Origin: Nocardioides marinus
GTDB lineage: Bacteria; Actinomycetota; Actinomycetes; Propionibacteriales; Nocardioidaceae
Assembly: GCF_013408145.1 (NCBI RefSeq)
Contig: NZ_JACBZI010000001.1
Span: 3,114,001 to 3,178,000, forward strand
Direction: 5' to 3'
DNA length: 64,000 nucleotides
This document shows, piece after piece, positions 7,692 through 16,944 of this stretch. Below the pieces are notes generated by a model that made no database searches, was not told the DNA's origin, and saw only the letters and a list, made by a program, of their open reading frames with translations. Position 1 is the first letter of the stretch. Each line of letters opens with the position of its first letter. The position numbers and the translations under genes are program-made.

Positions 7692-8171
7692 GTGAGCCGT
7701 GCCCGCACGCCCGTCGACGCGGGCTACACGATGATCGAGATGATCGTGACCATCGCGCTGGCCGGCACCCTGATGGCCATCGCGGTCAGCGGGTGGCAGG
7801 GCTGGGCCAGGGCCTCCGAGCAGGACGGCTTCCTCACCGAGCTGCGTGCCGAGATGCGCCAGGCCCAGCAGCGCGCGGTGACCACCGGCGGCTCGGTCTG
7901 CGTGCGCTTCGACGCCGCCGCGGAGACCTACACCGTGCTGGAGGGCCGCTGCGACGTCGCGACGACGGTCCTGCAGGCCGCCCGCACCGCGCCGGGCGGC
8001 GTCGACATCGACGCGCCGCTCTTCCAGCACGGCACCGACCACACCGAGCCGGGCGTCACGTTCACCTCCCGCGGCACCGCCACGCCCGGCCAGCTCTACG
8101 TCCAGCGCGACGGCGGCCCCCGCACCAAGCTCAAGGTCGAGGGGCTCACCGGCCGTGTCTCCGTCAGCTGA
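7692..8171 (+). CDS. Minor pseudopilin, GspH/FimT-like
   Basis: 159 residues. The prepilin signal is AG|YTMIEMIVTIALAGTLMAIAV with Glu5 retained, so PilD should cleave after Gly14. An extended alpha-helix (about residues 15-60) is followed by a beta-rich head typical of GspH/FimT (EMRQAQQRAVTTGGSVCVRFD, a late FTSRGTATPGQLYV strand pair). FimT-type minor pilins prime pilus assembly and in some species bind DNA. It is the first gene of a four-pilin operon with overlapping ends, with a GTG start immediately after a sigma-28-type promoter. Confidence 0.82.
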   Translation: MSRARTPVDAGYTMIEMIVTIALAGTLMAIAVSGWQGWARASEQDGFLTELRAEMRQAQQRAVTTGGSVCVRFDAAAETYTVLEGRCDVATTVLQAARTAPGGVDIDAPLFQHGTDHTEPGVTFTSRGTATPGQLYVQRDGGPRTKLKVEGLTGRVSVS

Positions 8172-9945
8172 CCGGCGGCCCACGACCGACGAGGGCTTCT
8201 CCCTCGTCGAGGTCGTCGTGGCCCTCGGGATCGTGATGACCCTGATGGTCGCGATCCTCCCCCAGCTCATCAGCGGCATCCGCGCCAACGACGTCGCCCG
8301 CGTCGGCAGCCAGGGCCGCGCGCTCGCCGCCTCGGAGCTCGAGCGGCTGCGCAACCTGCCCTTCCAGGTCCAGCCCAACGCCGGGCAGTACGTCGACCTC
8401 TTCGACCGCTACTTCCAGGACCTCACCGCCCCCGCCCAGGCGCCCGCCTGCCGGGACGGCGAGCGCTGGGTGCCGCCGCCGGTCGAGAGCACCGGCTACG
8501 TCTCGGGCAGCGCCCGTTGCGGCTACGAGCCGGCGTCCGGGCCGTTCTACCGGGTGGTGCGCCGGGTGGGCGGGTACGCCGCCAAGGGCATCGCCCCGGA
8601 CCCGGACCTCGCCGGGTTCGTCGTGGTCGTGGACACCCAGTTCCTCGACGCCGCCACGCCGCCCCAGCCCAAGAGCCCCGTGACCGCCTACGACACCAAG
8701 ACCGTCGGCAAGGACCAGCCGGCCAGCGGCCAGGTCGGGCTCACGGTCACGGTGATGGCCGACCGGCCGAGCACGTCACGGCCGGTGACGACGTACACCC
8801 AGGTCTCCCGCAGCTACCAGACCACCACGCGGGTGCGCGCCACCTCGGACTCCGTCGCGATGGAGGCCAGCACGATGCTGCCCGGCCCCAGCGACACCGA
8901 GGGCAACGCGGTGGCGGTCTCCAGCGGGCTGGTGCACCTCGACGCGTCGCTGGTGGCGGGCAGCCGCGTGGAGGTCTCCGCCGCGGGCGTGACCTCCAGC
9001 GCCGCGACCGGGGAGAACGGCGGTGCCACCCGCACCGCCCTGACCGCTCCGCCGGACACCGCCCCCACCTGGAGCAGCAACGCCGGCGGGCAGCTCACCG
9101 CCGCCGGGTGCGACCTGGTCTGCTGGGGCGGTGGCGACCGCACCGCCACCTGGACCCCGACCACCACCGGCGGCCTGCCCGGCATCGGCAGCCCCACCAC
9201 CCCGCTCGAGGTCGCGCTCAAGACCCCGAGCACCGGCGAGGGCTACGCGCTGCGGATGGGCGCCGGCAGCGGGGCCCTCTTCCGCACGTCCCTGGGCCTG
9301 TCGAACCCCCTGCTCCGGCTGCGCAGCGCCGACTTCTCCTTCGGCATCGGGTCGGGCTGCACCGTCACCGACTCCGGCAACGGGCTGCGCATCGCCGGCG
9401 GCGGCTGGGCGCGTACGACGGCGACGGGCGCCCGGGCGTGCTCGACCGCCCGCACCGCCGAGATCGCCGTCCTCCCCCGCGGCACGGGTGACAACCCCCT
9501 GGTCAAGGTCAAGCTCGCCGGCGCTGCCGCCCGCTGCGAGGTGGACGGGACCGCCCTCACCGCGACGGCCGCGTTCGACCTGCGTCTGCAGTACTGGAAC
9601 GGGTCGGGCTACAGCCCCGTCGGCGCCGGCACCTTCACTGCGTCCGGCGACACCGCCCTCCCCGACCCGAGCACGCTCTCGGTGGGCGGCACCCCGCTCT
9701 CGACCTGGATCGAGTCGTGGTCGGTCGCCCGGGTCAGCAGCGGCATCACCAAGGTCGCCGCCGGTCGCACCACCCGCGTCAGCGTGCCGGCGGTCTTCAA
9801 CCTCGTCACCGTGCCGCTGCGGCACCGGGTGGCCTCCGACGGCACCCCCGTGCTCGACGGCAGCGGCAACCGGGTCGTGGACCCGCTCTCGACGCTCTCG
9901 TTGACCGTCGGGTCGGTCGGCTGCACCGCGGAGGACCGGCGATGA
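8155..9945 (+). CDS. Large minor pilin, PilV-like N-terminus with long exported domain
   Basis: 596 residues, far longer than ordinary minor pilins. The leader ends EG|FSLVEVVVALGIVMTLMVAILP with Glu5 present. Residues 50-140 resemble PilV/GspI heads. The remaining 400 or more residues are Ser/Thr/Gly-rich beta-type sequence without a family I recognise, containing paired cysteines (CDLVCWGGG, CTVTDSGNG, GARAC). This suggests an adhesin or tip module attached to a pilin stalk, which is an inference. The GTG start overlaps the preceding gene by 17 bases, and the stop overlaps the next start (ATGA). Confidence 0.8.
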   Translation: MSPSADRRPTTDEGFSLVEVVVALGIVMTLMVAILPQLISGIRANDVARVGSQGRALAASELERLRNLPFQVQPNAGQYVDLFDRYFQDLTAPAQAPACRDGERWVPPPVESTGYVSGSARCGYEPASGPFYRVVRRVGGYAAKGIAPDPDLAGFVVVVDTQFLDAATPPQPKSPVTAYDTKTVGKDQPASGQVGLTVTVMADRPSTSRPVTTYTQVSRSYQTTTRVRATSDSVAMEASTMLPGPSDTEGNAVAVSSGLVHLDASLVAGSRVEVSAAGVTSSAATGENGGATRTALTAPPDTAPTWSSNAGGQLTAAGCDLVCWGGGDRTATWTPTTTGGLPGIGSPTTPLEVALKTPSTGEGYALRMGAGSGALFRTSLGLSNPLLRLRSADFSFGIGSGCTVTDSGNGLRIAGGGWARTTATGARACSTARTAEIAVLPRGTGDNPLVKVKLAGAAARCEVDGTALTATAAFDLRLQYWNGSGYSPVGAGTFTASGDTALPDPSTLSVGGTPLSTWIESWSVARVSSGITKVAAGRTTRVSVPAVFNLVTVPLRHRVASDGTPVLDGSGNRVVDPLSTLSLTVGSVGCTAEDRR

Positions 9946-10610
9946 CCGCACGCACCGGCGCCGGCGCCCCCGACGTACGCCACGACCCGCCGCGGGACGG
10001 CGGGTTCACGATGATCGAGATGCTGGTCGCGATGACGCTGTTCGCGGCGCTGGGCACGGTGCTGATCGGGTTCGCGATGGGCAGCAGCCGGGTCGCCGAC
10101 GACGTGCGCGAGTCCGGCAACGTCGTGGGCGAGGCACGGCTCGCGGTGGAGCGGATGTCGCGGGAGTTCCGCCAGGCCTCCGAGCTGTCGGGCGCCCAGG
10201 TCGCCGACGGCAAGGTCGTGTCGCTGACCGTGGGGGTCGACTTCGACGGCGACGGCAGCGTCGAGGACGACCCCGCCGACCCCGAGCGGCTCACCTACAC
10301 CTGGAAGTCCAGCACCCGGGAGCTCACGCTCTCCGGCGGCGGCTCGACCGTGCAGGTGCTCGCCGGGGGCGTGGTGGCCGCCGACATCCGGCTGCGCTCC
10401 AGCGCCTGGATCCAGGACCTGGACGGGGACGGCACGACCACGTGGCAGGAGCTGGACCAGTCCTCCATCGGCAACAAGAACGGCGCCCCCGACGCTGCGG
10501 AGCTGCCACTGATCGACCTGGTCTCCGTCGAGCTGCTGGTCAGGGACGGCGACACCGAGCGCCGCTTCACCGTGCAGGCCGACATGCGCAACCGAGGAGT
10601 CACCGCATGA
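9942..10610 (+). CDS. Minor pilin, PilW/GspJ-like
   Basis: 222 residues from the ATG at 9942, which overlaps the upstream stop as ATGA; longer upstream reading in this frame is shadow sequence. The prepilin site is GG|FTMIEMLVAMTLFAALGTVLIGFA with Glu5. The head (VGEARLAVERMSREFRQASELSG, then VDFDGDGSVEDDP and a LTYTWKSSTRELTLS strand region) is like PilW/GspJ minor pilins, which form the tip complex with PilV- and PilX-type subunits. A DxDGDG loop could bind calcium. Third gene of the minor pilin operon. Confidence 0.82.
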   Translation: MTARTGAGAPDVRHDPPRDGGFTMIEMLVAMTLFAALGTVLIGFAMGSSRVADDVRESGNVVGEARLAVERMSREFRQASELSGAQVADGKVVSLTVGVDFDGDGSVEDDPADPERLTYTWKSSTRELTLSGGGSTVQVLAGGVVAADIRLRSSAWIQDLDGDGTTTWQELDQSSIGNKNGAPDAAELPLIDLVSVELLVRDGDTERRFTVQADMRNRGVTA

Positions 10611-11995
10611 CCCGCACCGCCCGGCCGGTGGACCGACGGGAGCCGCGCGACCGCGGCGCCGCGCTCATCCTCACCCTCTTCGCCACGACGCTGGTGATGA
10701 TCGTCGGCACCACCATCCTCACGGTCACCGTCAACAACCTGCGCACAACCCGGCTCTCGCAGGACTCCGGCGCCGCCCTCGACGCCGCCGACGCGGGCCT
10801 GGCCCAGGCCTCGGCGCACCTGCGCACGTACGGCGTGGGGTCGATCGCCTGCTCGCCGACCTGCCCCGGCGGCGGCTACGGGTCGGAGAGCAACCCGACC
10901 ACGGTGGTACTGCCCGGCGGCGCGTCGTACCGGGTGTGGGTCGAGGCCAAGGCGCCGCTGCCGGCCCACAACCCGGGCCGCTACGTCATCCACTCCACCG
11001 GGGTCGCGCGCGACGGCCGCCGCACGATCGAGGCCGAGGTCGCGATCGGGACGCGGCCGCTGGGGCTGCCGATGGCGCTCTTCGCGAAGAGCTTCCACGG
11101 CGGCGGCAACGGGGCGGTGTTCCAGGAGTCCATCATCACCACCGGCTGCGTGTGGTCGCGCAAGCACATCAACATCTCCGGCACCGACGTCGCCTACAAG
11201 ATCCCGGCGGCCGTGCACTCGGCGCAGCACATCTCCACCTCCAACGCGGCCAACCGCAACTGCGGCCCGAGCAACGGCTCGATCCACCCGCCTGCCTGCT
11301 CGAGCGACGCCGACTTCCACTTCGACCAGGACGCGGCCGGTGGGCCCCTGGGCTCGACCGGCTGCTCGGGTGCGGTGACGTCGTACCCGGAGTTCTACGG
11401 TGCGCGCGACCTCGACGGCGACGGCACCGTCGACGTGGACGGCTCGTGGATCCGCGACGAGAAGGCGTTGCGGACGCTCTTCAGCATCCCGGAGAAGCCG
11501 TTCACCGACACCCAGCTCGACACGCTGCGGGCGGTCGCCAAGACCACCGGCACCTACTTCACAACCGCGTCCTACACCTCGGGGCAGATCCCGAACTGGT
11601 CCGCTGCGGCCCCGCACCTGGTGGTCTTCTTCGACCTCGAGGGGCAACCGGCCAACCAGCGCCTCGTCGACCTCAAGGACCTCGACGGCTGGACCCGTCC
11701 CGCGGTGAGCGGCTGCCCCGTGCAGTCGCTGGTGATCGTGATCGTCGGCGGCGACGCCCGGCTCAACGGCAACCACGACATGGTGGCCAACCTGGTGCTG
11801 ACCTCGGGGGCGCCGTACGGCTACGTCTTCAAGGCCAACGGCAACGCGGACATGATCGGCACGATCTACGCCGACCAGATCGACCTCACCGGCACCGTCG
11901 ACATCTCCCTGGACGAGTGCTTCGTGCAGAACCTCTCCCCCAGCCTGGTCGACACCACGCTGACGCTGACGAACTACCGCGAGATCGACCGCTGA
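10607..11995 (+). CDS. PilX-like minor pilin with long exported domain
   Basis: 462 residues from the ATG at 10607, overlapping the preceding stop as ATGA. The N-terminus RDRGAALILTLFATTLVMIVGTTIL is a PilX-type hydrophobic helix after a Gly, but without the usual Glu5, as is common for PilX/GspK subunits. The next stretch is a PilX-like helix (NNLRTTRLSQDSGAALDAADAGLAQAS). The exported part (about residues 80-460) is rich in Cys, Asn and Gly and includes DLDGDGTVDVDGSW, another possible calcium loop. It is the last gene of the operon. A family B hairpin repeat separates it from convergent pilC. Confidence 0.78.
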   Translation: MTRTARPVDRREPRDRGAALILTLFATTLVMIVGTTILTVTVNNLRTTRLSQDSGAALDAADAGLAQASAHLRTYGVGSIACSPTCPGGGYGSESNPTTVVLPGGASYRVWVEAKAPLPAHNPGRYVIHSTGVARDGRRTIEAEVAIGTRPLGLPMALFAKSFHGGGNGAVFQESIITTGCVWSRKHINISGTDVAYKIPAAVHSAQHISTSNAANRNCGPSNGSIHPPACSSDADFHFDQDAAGGPLGSTGCSGAVTSYPEFYGARDLDGDGTVDVDGSWIRDEKALRTLFSIPEKPFTDTQLDTLRAVAKTTGTYFTTASYTSGQIPNWSAAAPHLVVFFDLEGQPANQRLVDLKDLDGWTRPAVSGCPVQSLVIVIVGGDARLNGNHDMVANLVLTSGAPYGYVFKANGNADMIGTIYADQIDLTGTVDISLDECFVQNLSPSLVDTTLTLTNYREIDR

Positions 11996-12054
11996 CGACT
12001 GCGGGGTCGGTGAGGACGGACCGCCACCCGGGGCTGGACGCGTCGGCTGGCCGG

Positions 12055-12143
12055 AAGGTCTGACTGACACCAGTCAGACCTTCGGGTGTGCGGTCGAACC
12101 TTCGACCGCACACCGACAGGTTGGACTGACATCAGTCGAACCT
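12055..12143. repeat. Family B hairpin repeat, pilin operon/pilC junction
   Basis: A single unit of the repeat seen at 1813-1964. AAGGTCTGACTG (12055-12066) pairs with CAGTCAGACCTT (12071-12082) over ACAC. Next come GCGGTCGAA/TTCGACCGC and TTGGACTGA/TCAGTCGAA (12121-12139). It sits between convergent genes ending at 11995 and 12178, the same context as the first locus. Confidence 0.8.
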
Positions 12144-12177
12144 CGCAGCCCGCGGCCCGACGCGCCCGCCGGGCGAC

Positions 12178-13392
12178 CTACTGGATCAGGTCGAACACCG
12201 AGAACATCGGCATGTAGAGCGCCATGATCATCGACCCCACGACGACGCCGAGGAAGGCGATCATCAGCGGCTCGATGAGCGAGGTGAGGGCCTCGGTGGT
12301 CGCCTGCACCTCCTCGTCGTAGAACTGCGAGATCCGGCGCAGCATCTGGTCCACGGCGCCGGCCTCCTCGCCGGAGGCGATCATCTGCACCGTCATCGAC
12401 GGGAAGACGTCGTGGCGGGCGAGCGGACCGGCGATGGTCTCGCCCTGCGACACCGAGTTGCGTACGTCGTGGACGGCCCGTGCGATCACGACCGAGCCCG
12501 AGGTGTCGGCGACGATGTCGAGGGAGGCCAGCACCGGGACGCCGGCCGAGAGCAGCGTGGAGAGGTTCCGGGTGAAGCGGGCCAGCGCGATCTTGGTGGT
12601 CAGCTGCCCGAAGATCGGCAGCTTCATCTTCAGCGGGTCCACGACCTCGCGCACGTTGTCGTCGCGTCCGTGCCGGCGCCACCAGAACGCCGCGCCGAAG
12701 CCGAGCACGCCGAGGGCCGGCAGGACGTACTTCATCGACTCCGACAGCATGACCAGCACCTTCGTCGGGGCCGGGAGGTCGCCGCCGAGGTCGGTGAACA
12801 TCTTCTCGAAGATCGGCACGATGAAGATCAGCATCCCGATGCACATCAGGATCGCCATGCAGAAGACGACGACCGGGTAGGTCATCGCCGACTTCACCTG
12901 CGAGCGCAGCTTCACGTCGGCCTCGAACGTCTCCGCGACCTGGCGCAGTGCCCCGTCGAGGAAGCCGCCGCTCTCGCCGGCGCGGGTCATCGAGATCATG
13001 AACGGCGGGAAGACCAGCTTCTCCGCCGCCAGCGCCGCGGAGAGGCTGTGGCCGGCCTCGACGTCCTGGCGGACCTTGACCAGCACCCGGCGCAGCTCGG
13101 GGTTCTCGACCTGCTCGCCGAGGATCGTCAGCGCCCGCAGCAGCGACAGACCGGCATCGACCATCGTGGCCAGCTGCCGGGCGGCGATCGCGAGGTCCTT
13201 GGTGGTGACCTTCCTGCGGCCGAAGGAGATCTCCTTCTGCAGCCCGGTGCCGGTGCGGCGTACCTCGAGGGGGACGTAGCCCATCCCGAGCAGCTTCTCG
13301 GCGACCGCGTTCTCCGAGCCCGCGCGGACCTTGCCCTCGCGGAAGCGGCCGGTGGTGTCGCGGACCTTGTAGGCGTAGGTGTTGGTGCCCAT
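12178..13392 (-). CDS. pilC: Type IV pilus inner-membrane platform protein PilC
   Basis: 404 residues from the ATG at 13392 (MGTNTYAYKVRDTTG). It has two GspF/PilC domains (about residues 65-190 and 270-395), each with the signature near a Gly-Glu pair (MTRAGESGGFLDGALRQVAE, MIASGEEAGAVDQMLRRISQ). Three membrane segments follow the family pattern (TYPVVVFCMAILMCIGMLIFIVPIF, the VLPALGVLGFGAAFWWRR region and the C-terminal LIEPLMIAFLGVVVGSMIMALYMP). PilC docks the PilB and PilT motors to the pilin pool. It is the last gene of pilB-pilT-pilC on the minus strand, 14 bases after pilT. Confidence 0.93.
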   Translation of the reverse strand: MGTNTYAYKVRDTTGRFREGKVRAGSENAVAEKLLGMGYVPLEVRRTGTGLQKEISFGRRKVTTKDLAIAARQLATMVDAGLSLLRALTILGEQVENPELRRVLVKVRQDVEAGHSLSAALAAEKLVFPPFMISMTRAGESGGFLDGALRQVAETFEADVKLRSQVKSAMTYPVVVFCMAILMCIGMLIFIVPIFEKMFTDLGGDLPAPTKVLVMLSESMKYVLPALGVLGFGAAFWWRRHGRDDNVREVVDPLKMKLPIFGQLTTKIALARFTRNLSTLLSAGVPVLASLDIVADTSGSVVIARAVHDVRNSVSQGETIAGPLARHDVFPSMTVQMIASGEEAGAVDQMLRRISQFYDEEVQATTEALTSLIEPLMIAFLGVVVGSMIMALYMPMFSVFDLIQ

Positions 13393-13406
13393 CGTGCGTG
13401 CGACCC

Positions 13407-14595
<1,189 letters not shown>

Positions 14596-14609
<14 letters not shown>

Positions 14610-16320
14610 GGAGCACCTCCTCGATCGAGGTCCGGCCGTGGCGGACCTTGAGCCAGCCGTCCTCCCGCAGCGAGCCCATCCCGCCCTCGCGCGCGGCCCG
14701 GGTGATCTCGTCGGCGCTGGAGCGACGGACCGTGAGCTTCTCCAGCTGCTCGTCGATCGGCATCACCTCGTGCAGCGCCATCCGGCCGCGGTAGCCGGTG
14801 CCACCGCAGGTCGAGCAGCCCTTCGGACGGTGCAGGACCAGGTCGTCGGCCTCCCCCGGCTCGACGGGGAACCCCACCAGTGCGAGCGCCTCGGCACCGG
14901 GGACGTAGGCCTCCTTGCACCGCTCGCACAGCGAGCGGCACAGCCGCTGGGCGACCACGCAGTCCAGCGCCGAGCCCACCAGGAACGGCTCGATGCCCAT
15001 CTCCACCAGCCGCGTCACCGCCGACGGCGCGTCGTTGGTGTGCAGCGTCGAGAGCACGAGGTGACCGGTGAGCGCAGCCTCGACGGCGATGTTGGCCGTC
15101 TCGTGGTCGCGGATCTCACCGATCAGCACGATGTCGGGGTCCGAGCGCAGGATCGAGCGCAGCGCCGAGGCGAAGGTCAGGCCGGCCTTGGGGTTCGTCT
15201 GCACCTGGTTGATGCCGGGCAGGCGGTACTCCACCGGGTCCTCGACCGTGATGACGTTGACGTGCTGCTGGTTGAGGATGTTGAGCGTGGCGTAGAGCGT
15301 CGTCGACTTGCCCGACCCGGTCGGGCCGGTCACCAGGATCATCCCGTAGGGCTTGGTGTACGACGCCTCGAACCGCGTGAAGTTGCCGGGACTGAACCCC
15401 AGGTCGGCCAGGCCGAGCCGGGTGTTGGAGTTGTCGAGGACACGCGCGACGACCTTCTCGCCCCACACCGTCGGCAGGGTCGCGACGCGCAGGTCGATGG
15501 TCTGCCCCAGGTGGCTGACCGAGAGCCGCCCGTCCTGGGGGATCCGCCGCTCGGCGATGTCCATGTCGGCCATGATCTTCAGCCGCGACACGACCCCGCC
15601 GAGGATGCTCCGCGGGGCGCGGTGGGCGTCGCGCAGCACGCCGTCGATGCGGTAACGGACCCGCAGGTCCTTCTCGGTCGGCTCGAGGTGGATGTCGGAG
15701 GCCTTGTCGGCGATCGCCTGGGTGATCAGAAGGTTCACGAACCGCACCACCGGGGCGTCCTCGGCCACCTCGGTGAAGGTGTCGAGGTCGTCGTCGGTGT
15801 CCTCGACGTCGTGGGACAGGTCGATGCTGAGGTCGGCGAGCTCGCCCTCGGCTCGGTAGGTCTGGTTCAGCCGCTGCTGGATCTCCGCGGAGCGTGCCAG
15901 CGCGAACCGGACGCGCTGACCGGTCAGTCGCGCCACGTCGTCCTTGAGGGACAGGTCCAGGACGAGGCGGACCGGCGCGGCCACCACCAGCTCCCCGTCG
16001 CGCCAGCCCACCGGGATGATCCCGGCCCGGCGCGCGAAGTCGCCTGGCAGCAGGGCGGTCGCCGCGGCGTCCAGCGGCAGGTCGGTCAGCTCGAGGAAGT
16101 CCACCCCGCTGGCCTCGGCACCCCAGCGCAGCAGCTCGGCGCGGTCCACCACGCCCATCCGCACCAGGGCCGGCAGCACCTCCCCGCCGGGACCCGCCAG
16201 GGCCCGCGCCTCCTCGACCTGGGCGGGGGTGACCTTGCCCTGGGCGAGCAGCTCCTCCACCACCGGGCCGCGCCGGCCCTCGGGTCGGCCGTCCGGTCGG
16301 GTCAGCGAGGCGGTGTCCAC
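14596..16320 (-). CDS. pilB: Pilus extension ATPase PilB
   Basis: 574 residues, the usual PilB/GspE length. The N-terminal T2SSE_N-type domain spans residues 20-170. The ATPase core has Walker A VTGPTGSGKSTTLYATLN, the Asp box TVEDPVEYRLPGINQVQTN, Walker B DIVLIGEIRDHET and the His box LSTLHTNDAPSAVTRLVEMG. A zinc-binding cysteine cluster follows (CRSLCERCK and CSTCGGTGYRG), typical of extension motors and absent from PilT. The GTG start at 16320 lies seven bases after a sigma-28-type -10, so the message is probably leaderless. First gene of pilB-pilT-pilC. Confidence 0.94.
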
Positions 16321-16327
16321 GGGAGAG

Positions 16328-16356
16328 GTCTCGGCTGCGGCGTACGCGACCTTGAG
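16328..16356 (-). promoter_or_regulatory. Sigma-28/WhiG-type promoter of pilB-pilT-pilC (site 3 of 6)
   Basis: On the minus strand, CTCAAG (16356-16351), 15 bases, GCCGAGAC (16335-16328), then seven bases to the GTG of pilB. The distance to the start codon is identical to sites 2 and 6. Confidence 0.75.
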
Positions 16357-16366
16357 GGGACCGCTG

Positions 16367-16476
16367 GGTGGTCTCGACGCCCGCTCGCTGGCGCTCGCTG
16401 CTCGACCACCTGCCGAGGGTGCCCGACGGTGGTCGAGCAGCCGAGGAGCGCCAGCGACGAGGCGGGCGTCGAGACC
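16367..16476. repeat. Large inverted pair of a dispersed GGTGGTCGAGCAGC repeat
   Basis: The left arm (16367-16410) begins GGTGGTCTCGACGC and ends GCTCGACCACC. The right arm (16428-16476) begins GGTGGTCGAGCAGC and ends GGGCGTCGAGACC. The arms are near-perfect reverse complements of about 45 bp separated by 17 bases. Another single copy is at 45093-45141. The pair fills the gap between pilB and the anti-sigma gene and may isolate the two same-strand units. Confidence 0.8.
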
Positions 16477-16488
16477 CCCGCCGGGTCG

Positions 16489-16944
16489 TCAGCCGAGGAC
16501 GGAGAGGGCGAGGGTGGGGTCGGCCCGGTAGCGGCGGATGAGCTCGACCCCGGCGGCGTCGATGCGGGCGAAGAGGGCGGTGCGGTAGCCGGTGAGCTGC
16601 TGCTCGGCGTGCTCGAGCGCGGCGAGCTGGCGGGCGGCGTCGGCGGCGGAGCGCGGGGCGACCCACACCTCGGTGAGGTCGGGTACGTCGGGGAGCGGCT
16701 CGGCCGCGCGGACGCGCATCAGCGCCGTCCGGGCCGCGCCGGTGCCGGTGTCGCCGAGCACCCGGACGAGCTCGTCGACCGAGATCGACCCCGCGGTGGA
16801 GCGGCCCGCGGTGAGCAGGTCCATCCGCGCGTGGACGACCCGGCGCCAGTAGGAGACCCGGTCCTCCTCGTCACGCAAACGCTGACGGTACTGCCGCAGC
16901 TCCTCGAGCCCGAGGCTCTCCAGCGCGGGTGCGTCCTCGCTCAT
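16489..16944 (-). CDS. rsiG: RsiG-like c-di-GMP-responsive anti-sigma factor
   Basis: 151 residues from the ATG at 16944. It is mostly helical, with two long helices expected to form an antiparallel coiled coil. Helix 1 carries E27-x3-S31-x2-R34-x3-H38-x3-D42 (EEDRVSYWRRVVHARMDLL). The last helix carries E114-x3-T118-x2-R121-x3-F125-x3-D129 (EQQLTGYRTALFARIDAAG). Streptomyces RsiG binds two c-di-GMP through E(X)3S(X)2R(X)3Q(X)3D on each helix and then sequesters WhiG. Here E, R and D are kept in both motifs, while Q is replaced by H and F. The ATG overlaps the pilT2 stop, so it is expressed from the pilT2 promoter, itself a WhiG-type site. The assignment rests on motif and context. Confidence 0.78.
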   Translation of the reverse strand: MSEDAPALESLGLEELRQYRQRLRDEEDRVSYWRRVVHARMDLLTAGRSTAGSISVDELVRVLGDTGTGAARTALMRVRAAEPLPDVPDLTEVWVAPRSAADAARQLAALEHAEQQLTGYRTALFARIDAAGVELIRRYRADPTLALSVLG

